Shown: piece by piece, positions 48,133 to 56,287 of the stretch
Layout: each line of letters starts with the position of its first letter
How positions within the stretch are numbered: position 1 is the stretch's first letter
Source: Micromonospora_J zhanjiangensis
Lineage (GTDB): Bacteria; Actinomycetota; Actinomycetes; Mycobacteriales; Micromonosporaceae
Length of the DNA stretch: 64,000 bases
Reading direction: 5' to 3'
NCBI RefSeq assembly: GCF_042650605.1
Contig: NZ_JBHSBN010000001.1
Coordinates: 186,001 to 250,000, forward strand
Made by a program: the position numbers and the translations under genes
The notes under the pieces: generated by a model
Seen by the model: only the letters and a program-made list of their open reading frames with translations
What the model was told of the DNA's origin: nothing
Database searches by the model: none

Positions 48133-48165
48133 TTTACTTCGCCGAAACGGTGACCGACGTGTAAC
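48133..48165. promoter_or_regulatory. possible GlnR-type boxes in the divergent glnR region
   Basis: Two half-site pairs fit the gTnAc-n6-GaAAc rule: TTTAC-n6-GAAAC (48133-48148) and GTGAC-n6-GTAAC (48150-48165). They are nearer to each other (one base) than the usual six, so binding is uncertain. They lie between glnR and the divergent membrane-protein gene, just ahead of that gene's -10 box CACGAT. Confidence 0.3.
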
Positions 48166-48190
48166 CCCGTGGGTCTGGCACGATCAGGGC

Positions 48191-49252
48191 GTGTTCCCCT
48201 CGAAGTCATCCGAGACCGGCCGCGACCCGTGGACCGACGACGACCACGACGGCCCACCGCCCGGGCCGGGATCCCGTGACTCGACCGCGGACCCGGACCT
48301 GGGCGGCGGCGACCGGACGCCCCGGAAACGGCGCGGCACCGGGCGGGCCCGGCGGGGGGAGGGCGCGCCCGAGTCCCGCGCCGCCGACGCGCCGGCGGAC
48401 GACGACGAGCCGGACGAGGAGATCGAACCGGTCCCGATCCGCCGGCTGCTGTCGGTCGCGGTCGCCGGGTTCGCCGCGCTGCTCGGGATCGGGTTGGTGC
48501 TCGGCGCGCAGACGTCCGGCCCGGACAGCCGACTGCCGTTCGCGGCGGTGGTGCTCGGCGTGCAACTGCTCTACGTCCTGGCCTGGACCATGGCCATGCG
48601 GCCACCGGCGTTGCTGCTGATCGCCGGGATCAGCGTCGTGGCGGCGGTCGGCGCCGACGCCGCCGCCGTCGTACCGAAGACCGCCGGCCTCGCCCCGCTG
48701 CTCTACGTCGCGGTGGGTGCGCTGGTGGTCGGGGTGCTCGGCCAACTCGTCCGGCCGGCCGACCGGAGCCGGGTGACCGAGTCACTGGGCGCCACCGTGC
48801 AGATCGTGGCGGGTGTGGTGGCCCTCGGCACCCTGCTCGTGCTGACCCGGCTGCCCGCCGGCACCCAGGCGATCTCGGTCTGCCTGACCGCGACCGCGGT
48901 CGCCCTGGCCGTCGCCCGGCTGACCGATGCCGTGCTGCCCTGGCCGCGGCTGGCGCCGCAGGTGCCGCGGGGAGCCGCCGGGGTGGTGCTCGGGGCCATG
49001 CTGGGCACCCTGGCCAGCGCCGTGGCCGGCAGCTATCTGGTCGCCTTCACCCCGGTCAGCGGGGCGTTGATCGGCCTGCTGGCCGCGGCGTCCGCGGTTC
49101 TGGTCGACCTCGGCGTCGGGTACGCCGAGGCGGGCCGGCAGATGGCCGGCGAGTCGCCCACCCTCTGGGTGGCCCGGCACATGCAGGGCCCGCTCGGCGG
49201 GTTCGCGCTGGCCGCCCCGGCGGCGTACGCGATGGCGGTCTTCTTTCTCTGA
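48191..49252 (+). CDS. conserved membrane protein of unknown function
   Basis: A 353-residue protein, family not recognised. The first 85 residues are charged and disordered; nine or so helices follow with no long loops. Charged residues in the helices are few. The GTG at 48191 follows CACGAT (48179-48184) by six bases, so a leaderless start is inferred. It lies between glnR and lmeA on the strand of lmeA and may be cotranscribed with it (141 bases apart). Confidence 0.75.
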   Translation: MFPSKSSETGRDPWTDDDHDGPPPGPGSRDSTADPDLGGGDRTPRKRRGTGRARRGEGAPESRAADAPADDDEPDEEIEPVPIRRLLSVAVAGFAALLGIGLVLGAQTSGPDSRLPFAAVVLGVQLLYVLAWTMAMRPPALLLIAGISVVAAVGADAAAVVPKTAGLAPLLYVAVGALVVGVLGQLVRPADRSRVTESLGATVQIVAGVVALGTLLVLTRLPAGTQAISVCLTATAVALAVARLTDAVLPWPRLAPQVPRGAAGVVLGAMLGTLASAVAGSYLVAFTPVSGALIGLLAAASAVLVDLGVGYAEAGRQMAGESPTLWVARHMQGPLGGFALAAPAAYAMAVFFL

Positions 49253-49393
49253 TTCCCCGACAGTCCCGGCGGCGGTGCCGGCCCTTCGATTGGATCGGCG
49301 CCCGCCCGGGTATTCAGCGGTGCGCCGACCGGCGCGGCGAGACAGCGGGAGGCGCCCCGCGCGGCGACCCCGGACAGCGAGACAGGAGGCGGC

Positions 49394-50188
49394 GTGGCCG
49401 ACAGCTATCAGGAGTACGAGGGGCGACCCCGACGGCGAGGTGGCCGGCGGGTACTGATCGGATTCGTCGTCCTGATCCTCGTGCTGGGTGGCCTGCTCGT
49501 GGTGGCCGACCGGTTGGCCGTCGGGTTCGCCGAGCGGGCCATCGCCGACCAGGTCCGCCAGGAGGTCGCCAAGCAGCAGGTGCAGGCGTCCGGCCCGGAC
49601 GTCAAGGTGGGCGGCTTCCCGTTCCTCACCCAGGTGGTGAACGGACGCTACGAGGCGATCTCGATCGTGCTCACCGACCTGAGCGGGAACGTCGAGGGCA
49701 AGGCGGTCAGCCTGCCCAAGCTGGACATCGACGCGCGCAACGTCAAGGCGTCGATGGACACGCTGCGGACCGGGCAGGGCGAGGTGGTCGCCGAATCGGT
49801 CAAGGGCACCGGCACCATCACCTACGACAGCGTGACCAAGCTGATCGACCGCAAGGGGATCAAGCTCGCCGGGCAGGACGGCAAGCTCACCGTCACCGGG
49901 CCGGTGCAACTGCCCGTCGTCGGTGAGATGACCGTGCACGGCACCGCCAACCTGGCGGTGCAGAAGGGCCAGGTGGTGATCAAGTTCGAGCGGTTGACCG
50001 CCGACGGCCTGCCCAACATCCCGCTGGTCCAGGGCGCGATCAGCACGTACGCCAAGCAGCTCTCGATCAACGTTCCGTTGCCGCCGCTGCCGTTCGGGCT
50101 GAAGGTGCAGGAGGTCCGTCCGCTGCCGGAGGGACTCGCGGTCACCGCCGCGGCGCAGAACGTACCGCTGCGGTCGTCCGCCGGCTGA
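49394..50188 (+). CDS. LmeA family phospholipid-binding protein (DUF2993)
   Basis: A 264-residue protein with one N-terminal helix (about 19-42) and a DUF2993 body (FAERAIADQVRQEVAKQ, GGFPFLTQVVNGRYEAISI). The mycobacterial homologue LmeA binds phospholipids in the periplasm and is needed for mature lipomannan. The GTG at 49394 has GGAGG six bases upstream. The neighbour genes (glnR, sulfurtransferase, DUF1416) match the mycobacterial lmeA locus, which strengthens the name. Confidence 0.88.
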   Translation: MADSYQEYEGRPRRRGGRRVLIGFVVLILVLGGLLVVADRLAVGFAERAIADQVRQEVAKQQVQASGPDVKVGGFPFLTQVVNGRYEAISIVLTDLSGNVEGKAVSLPKLDIDARNVKASMDTLRTGQGEVVAESVKGTGTITYDSVTKLIDRKGIKLAGQDGKLTVTGPVQLPVVGEMTVHGTANLAVQKGQVVIKFERLTADGLPNIPLVQGAISTYAKQLSINVPLPPLPFGLKVQEVRPLPEGLAVTAAAQNVPLRSSAG

Positions 50189-50278
50189 GAGCGCGACGCG
50201 GTTCCCGGAGCCCGGTGGGAAACCTCCGCCGGGCTCCCGGATTGTGGTCTGCGCTATAGCGGTACGGAAAACCGCTGG

Positions 50279-50284
50279 TAGGCT
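50279..50284 (+). promoter_or_regulatory. -10 box of the leader-peptide transcript
   Basis: TAGGCT ends seven bases before the leader ATG at 50292, the same box and spacing as in the leaderless genes of this window. No good -35 is seen. Confidence 0.5.
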
Positions 50285-50291
50285 CCGTGGC

Positions 50292-50369
50292 ATGGGGACG
50301 CACCTCACCAAACGGCGCGCGGTCGACCTGTGCCGCGTGGCCACCTGCCTGTGTCGCCCCGTCATCTGA
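50292..50369 (+). CDS. cysteine-rich leader peptide of the sulfurtransferase operon
   Basis: A 25-residue ORF starting MGTHLTKRRAVDLC and ending CRVATCLCRPVI, with three cysteine codons in close spacing after a basic part. It matches the actinobacterial putative leader peptides found before sulfur-metabolism genes. In mycobacteria, leaderless short ORFs with clustered cysteine codons act as cysteine-responsive attenuators of the downstream operon. Here the sulfurtransferase starts 207 bases after its stop codon, on the same strand. The ATG has no ribosome binding site and a TAGGCT box seven bases upstream. That this peptide senses cysteine is inference from the family. Confidence 0.85.
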   Translation: MGTHLTKRRAVDLCRVATCLCRPVI

Positions 50370-50576
50370 CGGCGGGACCGCATCCGGCTGCCTAGCGCGG
50401 CCGACCGGCACGGGACATCACGCGTTCCTCGGTACCCCCCTCATCGCCCGGCAGCGGCGCCGTCGCAACGAACCCCGAATTCCCACCTCCCCCGGGTCCG
50501 CGCGTGTTGCCGTACCAGAATCTCGATCTTCACGCGCTGACTCATCCACCGATCATCGGAACCAAGGAGTAATTCG

Positions 50577-51425
50577 ATGAGTCGCGACACCGCACTCGTA
50601 TCGGCCGACTGGGCCGAGAAGAACCTCGACACCCCGGGCGTCGTCTTCGTCGAGGTCGACGAGGACACCGCCGCGTACGACCGCGGCCACATCGCCGGCG
50701 CCGTCAAGCTCGACTGGCGCACCGACCTGCAGGACCCGGTCCGCCGGGACTTCGTCAACAAGACCCAGTTCGAGGAGCTGCTGTCGTCCCGCGGCATCGG
50801 CAACGACGACACCGTCGTCCTCTACGGCGGCAACAACAACTGGTTCGCCGCGTACGCGTACTGGTACTTCAAGCTCTACGGGCACCGCGACGTCAAGCTC
50901 CTCGACGGCGGCCGCAAGAAGTGGGAACTGGACGCCCGGCCGCTGGTCGCCGACCCGGTCTCCCGGCCCGTCACCCAGTACGTCGCGCAGGAGCCCGACC
51001 TGTCCATCCGGGCGTTCCGCGACGAGACGGTCGCCGCGATCGGGGTGAAGAACCTGGTCGACGTGCGGTCCCCGGACGAGTACGCCGGCCGGCTGCTCGC
51101 CCCCGCCCACCTGACGCAGGAGCAGGCCCAGCGGGCCGGACACATCCCGACCGCGATCAGCGTCCCGTGGTCCAAGGCGGCCAACGAGGACGGCACCTTC
51201 AAGTCCGACGACGATCTGCGCTCCCTCTACGCCGCCGCCGGTCTCGACGACGGCAAGGAGACGATCGCCTACTGCCGGATCGGCGAGCGCTCCTCGCACA
51301 CCTGGTTCGTGCTGCACGAACTGCTCGGCCACCGCCAGGTGAAGAACTACGACGGCTCCTGGACCGAGTACGGCTCGCTGGTCGGCGTACCGGTGGCGCT
51401 CGGCGACGAACCCGGGGAGGCATGA
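50577..51425 (+). CDS. thiosulfate sulfurtransferase (tandem rhodanese), CysA-like
   Basis: A 282-residue protein with two rhodanese domains. The active cysteine is in YCRIGERSSHTWF (near residue 234), and the first domain is the inactive one, with DNA for DTVVLYGGNNNWFA. It moves sulfur from thiosulfate to an acceptor. AAGGAG lies seven bases before the ATG. The gene corresponds to mycobacterial cysA2/cysA3, next to sseC. It is likely controlled by the cysteine leader peptide upstream. Confidence 0.93.
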   Translation: MSRDTALVSADWAEKNLDTPGVVFVEVDEDTAAYDRGHIAGAVKLDWRTDLQDPVRRDFVNKTQFEELLSSRGIGNDDTVVLYGGNNNWFAAYAYWYFKLYGHRDVKLLDGGRKKWELDARPLVADPVSRPVTQYVAQEPDLSIRAFRDETVAAIGVKNLVDVRSPDEYAGRLLAPAHLTQEQAQRAGHIPTAISVPWSKAANEDGTFKSDDDLRSLYAAAGLDDGKETIAYCRIGERSSHTWFVLHELLGHRQVKNYDGSWTEYGSLVGVPVALGDEPGEA

Positions 51426-51426
51426 G

Positions 51427-51750
51427 ATGACCGCACCCACGTCCACCACCGGCTGCGCGGCGCCCGACCAGGCCGCCCCGCTGCCCGCGAGTCTCGACCT
51501 GGAGAAGGAAACCGTCATCACCGGCGTGGTCCGCGCGGACAGCGGTGAGACGGTGGCCGGCGCCTACGTCCGGCTGCTCGACTCGACCGGCGAGTTCACC
51601 GCCGAGGTGGTCACCTCGCCGGAGGGCCAGTTCCGGTTCTTCGCCGCACCGGGCACCTGGACGCTGCGGGCGCTGTCCCGGCACGGCAACGGCGACCTCG
51701 CCGTCACCGCCGGCCGCGGCATCAACGAGGTCGGCGTCACCGTCGCCTGA
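51427..51750 (+). CDS. DUF1416 family protein (SseC-like)
   Basis: A 107-residue protein. The segments VITGVVRADSGETVAGAYVRLLD and FRFFAAPGTWTLRALSRHGNG show a carboxypeptidase-regulatory-like beta fold. It starts one base after the sulfurtransferase stop, as sseC follows cysA in mycobacteria. The role in sulfur transfer is inferred from this constant pairing; no catalytic residue is visible. Confidence 0.9.
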   Translation: MTAPTSTTGCAAPDQAAPLPASLDLEKETVITGVVRADSGETVAGAYVRLLDSTGEFTAEVVTSPEGQFRFFAAPGTWTLRALSRHGNGDLAVTAGRGINEVGVTVA

Positions 51751-51893
51751 CCCACCCACCAAGCACCAGCACACGGCCGCGGCGCGCCTCCTCCCCAGCG
51801 CACCGCGGCCGTGTCGCGTTCCGGCTGCCATGATCGCGTGATTCGGCAATGTCGGGGACCTTGCTGTCTCACCCGCACTACGAAGCAGCAAAG

Positions 51894-53402
51894 TCAGGGA
51901 TTCTGCTGCCTCGTGAACTGGGGTGTGGCGGGCAGGGTGATGCGGAAGGTCGTTCCGGGGGCCGTACCGGTGAGCAGGTCCAGGCGGCCGCCGTGGGCGG
52001 CTACCAGGGAGCGGGCGATCGCCAGGCCGAGGCCCGCGCCACCGCCGGTCGACCGGTTGCGGGAGGCGTCGACGCGGAAGAAACGCTCGAAGATCCGTTC
52101 CGCGTGCTCGGCGGCGATGCCGGGTCCGGCGTCGGCGACCTCCAGGATCGCCGAGTCACCGATGGTGCCGACGCCGATCCGCACCGGCGTACCGGTCGGG
52201 GTGTGTGCCACGGCGTTGCCCACCAGGTTGCCGACCACCTGCCGCAGCCGGGCCTCGTCGCCGGCCACCGGCGCGTCACCCGGGTGACCCTGTCCGCCCG
52301 GACCGGTGAGGATCACCGGGCGCTCGGGGGCCAGCGCGGTCAGGTCGTGCCGGGCGTCCACGGCCAGGGTACGCAGGTCCATCGGGCTGAGTTCCGGTCG
52401 CGCGCTCTCGTCCAGCCGGGCCAGCAGTAGCAGGTCCTCGGCCAGCCGGGCCAGCCGACCGGACTCACTCTCGATCCGGGCCATCGTCCGGTCGACGTCC
52501 TGCCGGGTCGGCAGCCCACCCATCCGGTACAGCTCGGTGAACCCCCGGATGCCGAACAACGGCGTACGCAGTTCGTGGCTCACGTCGGCGACGAACCGCC
52601 GCATCCGGGCCTCGGACTCGGCGCGGGCGGCGAAGGCCCGCTCCAACTGGGCCAGCATGCCGTTCAGGGCGGCCGAGAGTCGGCCGATCTCGGTCCGTTC
52701 GCCGGCCCCCGGCGGCACCCGGTTGGTCAGGTCACCGCCCGCGATGGCGGCGGCGGTGTGTTCGATGCGGCGCAACGGGCGCAACCCGGCGCGGACCGCG
52801 AACCAGCCGGCGACCGTCAGCAGGCCCACCAGCGATCCGCCGGTGGCCAGCAGGGTCAGCGCGGTCCGCTCGGTGATCCGGTCCACCTCGGCGAGCGAGG
52901 CGGCCACCACCACGCTTCCGCCGCCCGACTCGCGGGGCAGCGCGAGCACCCGCCACCGGTCGCCACCCGCGCGATCCGACACCTCGAAGACGCCGCCGTG
53001 CCGGGTCGCGGTCGCGGCGGCGTCCAGCCGGGGCAGTGCGGGCTCGGGGGTCCCGACGTCGCGGGGCAGCCGGACGGCCTGTTCGACCGTGCCGTCCGGG
53101 GCCAGGAACGCCACGTAGGTCGCGCTGATCAGGTCCAGACCCCGGCCGAGGCCGGTGGACTGGGCGCCGCCGGCGCGGTTCGCGAAGACGGCCGGCGGCA
53201 GCCGGGACAACAGCGTCGCGAACGGCCGCAACTGGGTGTCGACCCGGTCGACGAGGTGCCCGCGCAGCGTGGTGAGCACCACCGCGCCGCTGATGGTCAG
53301 GCCGGTCAGCAGCAGCGCCATGCTGATCGACAGCAGCCGGGCCCGCAGCGACAGCCGCCACCATCCCGGCCGGCCGGCGCTCTGGAGCCGAGTACGCCTC
53401 AC
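51894..53402 (-). CDS. two-component sensor histidine kinase
   Basis: A 502-residue membrane kinase. Two helices (about 20-42 and 178-200) enclose an extracytoplasmic sensor domain of about 135 residues; a HAMP segment follows. The phospho-acceptor is in VSHELRTPLFGIRGF, the N-box NLVGNAVAHTPTG, and the G boxes DAGPGIAAEHAERIFERFFR. The GTG start overlaps the stop of the response regulator gene (GTGA). It is the last gene of an overlapping five-gene unit with an ABC exporter; the signal is likely a membrane or envelope stress, but this is inference. Confidence 0.93.
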   Translation of the reverse strand: MRRTRLQSAGRPGWWRLSLRARLLSISMALLLTGLTISGAVVLTTLRGHLVDRVDTQLRPFATLLSRLPPAVFANRAGGAQSTGLGRGLDLISATYVAFLAPDGTVEQAVRLPRDVGTPEPALPRLDAAATATRHGGVFEVSDRAGGDRWRVLALPRESGGGSVVVAASLAEVDRITERTALTLLATGGSLVGLLTVAGWFAVRAGLRPLRRIEHTAAAIAGGDLTNRVPPGAGERTEIGRLSAALNGMLAQLERAFAARAESEARMRRFVADVSHELRTPLFGIRGFTELYRMGGLPTRQDVDRTMARIESESGRLARLAEDLLLLARLDESARPELSPMDLRTLAVDARHDLTALAPERPVILTGPGGQGHPGDAPVAGDEARLRQVVGNLVGNAVAHTPTGTPVRIGVGTIGDSAILEVADAGPGIAAEHAERIFERFFRVDASRNRSTGGGAGLGLAIARSLVAAHGGRLDLLTGTAPGTTFRITLPATPQFTRQQNP

Positions 53403-54082
53403 GGGCGCGGCCGCCGGAGCACATAGCCCACGCCGTGCACGGTGTGGATCAGCCGGGGTTCGGTGTTGTCCACCTTGCGGCGCAGGTAACTGATGTAGGT
53501 GTCGACGATGCTGGTGTCCCCGCCGAAGTCGTACCGCCAGACGTCCGCCAGGATCTGTGCCTTGGACACCACCCGCCCGGCGTTGCGCAGCAGGTAGCGC
53601 AGCAACCGGAACTCGGTGGGCGAGAGCCGGACCGGTCGCCCGGCACGCCGTACCTGGTGGCCGTCGGGGTCCAGTTCGAGATCGCCGGCGACCAGGAGGT
53701 CCGCCGTACCGCCGGTGCGGCGCAGAATGGCCCGGATCCGCAGCAGCAGCTCCTCCAGGTTGAACGGCTTGGTGACGTAGTCGTCGCCGCCCGCGGACAG
53801 TCCCGCGATCTTGTCCTGGGCGGTGTCCCGGGCGGTGAGGAAGAGCACCGGCACCAGCGTGCCGGGTCGGGGCCCGGCCCGGAGCCGACGGACCACCTCG
53901 AAGCCGTCGATGTCCGGCAACATCACGTCCAACAGCACCAGGTCGGGCGGCTCGCGGCGGGCGGCGGCCACCGCCTCGGCGCCGGTCCCGGCCGAGGAGA
54001 CCTGGAAACCGGCGAACCGGAGGGTGTCCGACAGCAGCTCACGGACGGTGGGCTCGTCATCCACCACCAGGAGTCGCTGCAC
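53399..54082 (-). CDS. OmpR-family response regulator
   Basis: A 227-residue regulator. The receiver has the acidic pair in VVDDEPTV, the phospho-site in LVLLDVMLPDIDGFEVV and the lysine in YVTKPFN; the C-terminal winged helix has LSPTEFRLLRYLLRNAGRVV and IVDTYISYLRRKVD. The GTG at 54082 is chosen because GGAGGTG lies six bases upstream; the frame to 54106 has no such support. It lies between the ABC genes and its kinase and overlaps the membrane-protein gene by 26 bases. Confidence 0.94.
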   Translation of the reverse strand: MQRLLVVDDEPTVRELLSDTLRFAGFQVSSAGTGAEAVAAARREPPDLVLLDVMLPDIDGFEVVRRLRAGPRPGTLVPVLFLTARDTAQDKIAGLSAGGDDYVTKPFNLEELLLRIRAILRRTGGTADLLVAGDLELDPDGHQVRRAGRPVRLSPTEFRLLRYLLRNAGRVVSKAQILADVWRYDFGGDTSIVDTYISYLRRKVDNTEPRLIHTVHGVGYVLRRPRP

Positions 54083-55517
54083 CCGGCCACCTCCCCTCGG
54101 GGACACGGTAGCGACCGGACGGCCGTACCAGCAGTCCCAGCGCGCCGGCGGCGGTGCCGGCGACCAGCCCGGCCAGCGCGCCGAGACCGGCGGCCGACAG
54201 CGGATCGCCGCGTACCCCCAGGGTGAGGCCGCCCAGCCGGAAGAACCAGGCCGCGACGTCGAGCCGTACCGTCACCGTCGCCAGCATCGTGAGCAGCGGC
54301 ATCGTCACCGCCATCGCCACGGCCAGCCGTACCGCGGGGCGGACCACCCGACCCGGCCGACCGCCGTCCGAACCGGCCGACCGTCGGGCGATCGGGATCG
54401 CGCAGGCGGCCAGGAACAGCAGGGCGAGCGCCGCCGACGACAGCCGGGCGGTCCGGCCGCGTGCCGCGTCCGTCACCCGGCCGATCCCCGAGGGGTACGA
54501 CAGTGCGCCGCCGGACCGTCCGGCCGGCCCGAGTGGCGTGCGGCCCTGGCTGCCGGCCGGCCCGAGTGGCGTGCGGCCCCGGCTGCCGGCCGGCCCGAGT
54601 GGCGTGCCGGGCACCGCCGTGGCGGCGCCGTCGGTCGGACCGACGGAGAACGGGACGCCGATGCCGGCCGGTAGCGCGCCGAGGGCCAGGTTCGGCCCGG
54701 CCAGCAGGGCCGCCCCGGCGACCGGCGGACCGCCCCACGCGGCCGCGACGACGCCGGTCAGCATCGCGGTGAGCGACAACGCCGCGAGCACCGTCGGCAC
54801 GACCGCGCAGGTCGACCGCACGGCACGGACCACGGCCGCCCGGGCGGTGCCGTGCGGACCGGCGGTGCCGTGCGGACCGGCGGTGCCGTGCGGACCGGCG
54901 GTGTCGGTCGGGCGGGCCGGCAGTCGGATCCGGCGGCTGGACAGGCAGGCCAGGACGAGCACCACCAGGGTCCCGACCAGTGCGCCGACCACCGTCGACG
55001 CCGGGTCGACCCGGAACTGCAGGGAGACCCGGTCACCGGCCATGACCCGTCCCTGGCCGAACCGGCTGCCGAGGGCGACCAGCGCCGGTACGGTCAGCAG
55101 GACGGTTGCCGCCCGCAGCGCCATCCGGCGGACCGGCACGGTACGTCGCAGCGGCAGCAGCACCGCCGCCGCGAGCACGACCGCCCCGCACACCGCGACG
55201 CCGAGCGGCCGCCCGTCCACCGAGCCGGTGAGCACGGCCGACAACGACGGTCCCGGCCCACCTGCGGCACCGGACCCGCCGGGCAGGCCGAGCCCGCCGA
55301 GTCCGGCGGGGAGCTCGGGCGCCGGGCCGGCGGCCGTGCCGGCGAGGGCGACGGTGCCGCCCAGGGCCAGCGCCAGCACGGCCACGGTGAGCGGCACCAG
55401 CGGACCGAGCCGGTCGGCACCCAGCAGGACCAATCCCAGCGCCGCCAGCCCCGCCATCGCCGCGACCGCCAGGCTCGCGGCGGTCAGCCCGGCCGCGACG
55501 TCCCGCAGCGCCCGCAT
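54057..55517 (-). CDS. large hydrophobic membrane protein of the ABC/two-component operon
   Basis: A 486-residue protein with about ten helices, family not recognised with certainty; it resembles permease-like partners of ABC-2 systems. Two loops are built from tandem repeats: TAGPHG-type units (three to four) and PLGPAGS-type units (three). The ATG at 55517 shares a base with the upstream stop (TGATG), so translation is coupled. The frame extended toward 56267 is a shadow of the ABC permease gene. The 3' end overlaps the response regulator start. Confidence 0.75.
   Translation of the reverse strand: MRALRDVAAGLTAASLAVAAMAGLAALGLVLLGADRLGPLVPLTVAVLALALGGTVALAGTAAGPAPELPAGLGGLGLPGGSGAAGGPGPSLSAVLTGSVDGRPLGVAVCGAVVLAAAVLLPLRRTVPVRRMALRAATVLLTVPALVALGSRFGQGRVMAGDRVSLQFRVDPASTVVGALVGTLVVLVLACLSSRRIRLPARPTDTAGPHGTAGPHGTAGPHGTARAAVVRAVRSTCAVVPTVLAALSLTAMLTGVVAAAWGGPPVAGAALLAGPNLALGALPAGIGVPFSVGPTDGAATAVPGTPLGPAGSRGRTPLGPAGSQGRTPLGPAGRSGGALSYPSGIGRVTDAARGRTARLSSAALALLFLAACAIPIARRSAGSDGGRPGRVVRPAVRLAVAMAVTMPLLTMLATVTVRLDVAAWFFRLGGLTLGVRGDPLSAAGLGALAGLVAGTAAGALGLLVRPSGRYRVPEGRWPGAATPGGG
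54505..54610. repeat. 33-bp tandem repeat (three copies)
   Basis: Three copies of a 33-base unit containing GGCCCGAGTGGCGTGCGGCC lie in the membrane-protein gene and give three copies of the peptide PLGPAGSxGRT. A further array of 18-base units (GGTGCCGTGCGGACCGGC, three to four copies) lies at 54847-54902 in the same gene. Both keep the frame. Confidence 0.8.
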
Positions 55518-56287
55518 CACACGTCCCGGGTCCGCAACGTCGCGTACGCGACCGCGAGGACCGCTGCCACCTCGACGCAGAGCACCCCGTACCCGGACCA
55601 CGCGGCCAGGTGCGCGGAGTCCGGCGGCCGGGTGGTCAGCACCTGCCCGCCGGCGGTCGGCGGCCAGTACCGGGTCACCCACCGGGCCAGCGTCTCCGGC
55701 AGCACCGGGGCGAACACCGGGACCAGCAGCACGACCGTCACCATGGCGAAGACCGCACCGGCGGTGGCCCGGACCAGCGTCCCGACCGCCACGCCGAGCA
55801 GCCCCACCGCGGCGAGGTACAGCCCGTACCCCAGCACCGCCCGCGGCGCGTGCGGCGCGCCGAGCCCGACGTGCGGCGCACCGTACGCGGCCAGCACGGC
55901 CTGCCCGGCGAGGAACGAGCCGAACCCGGCGGCCGTGCCGACGACCAGCGCCAGCATCACGAACACGGCGGACTTCGCGGCCAGCAGGCGGCCCCGCCGC
56001 GGTACGGCGGCCAGGCTGGTCCGGATCACCCCGGTGGCGTGCTCCGACGTGACCACGAGTACGCCGAGTACGGCCACCGCGAGTTGGGCCAGCAGGAAAC
56101 TCTGCAGGCTGACCGCCGTCGGGTCGAACGCCGCCCGTTGGTCCGCGGTGAGGTCCGGGTAGCGCATCGCGGCGCCCCGGCTGATCAGGGCGCCCAGGCC
56201 CACCGCCAGCAGTACGGTCACCAGCAGCGTGTACGTCGTGGACCGGAGGCTGTAGAGCTTCGTCCATTCCGACCTAAGCAGGTTCAT
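55517..56287 (-). CDS. ABC-2 type transporter permease
   Basis: A 256-residue permease with six helices. It begins MNLLRSEWTKLYSLRSTTY, a common ABC-2 export permease start, and holds FVMLALVVGTAAGFGSFLAG and VVTSEHATGVIRTSLAAVPRR. The ATG at 56287 overlaps the ATPase stop (ATGA). Together with the ATPase it should form an exporter of unknown substrate, possibly of drugs or lipids. Confidence 0.9.
   Translation of the reverse strand: MNLLRSEWTKLYSLRSTTYTLLVTVLLAVGLGALISRGAAMRYPDLTADQRAAFDPTAVSLQSFLLAQLAVAVLGVLVVTSEHATGVIRTSLAAVPRRGRLLAAKSAVFVMLALVVGTAAGFGSFLAGQAVLAAYGAPHVGLGAPHAPRAVLGYGLYLAAVGLLGVAVGTLVRATAGAVFAMVTVVLLVPVFAPVLPETLARWVTRYWPPTAGGQVLTTRPPDSAHLAAWSGYGVLCVEVAAVLAVAYATLRTRDV

Noticed and set aside
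51831..51905. Terminator of the DUF1416 gene
   Set aside because: Arms around GGACCTTGCTG and CAGCAAAGTC are imperfect and 90-150 bases from the stop; kept only as a possible relative of the palindrome at 11884.
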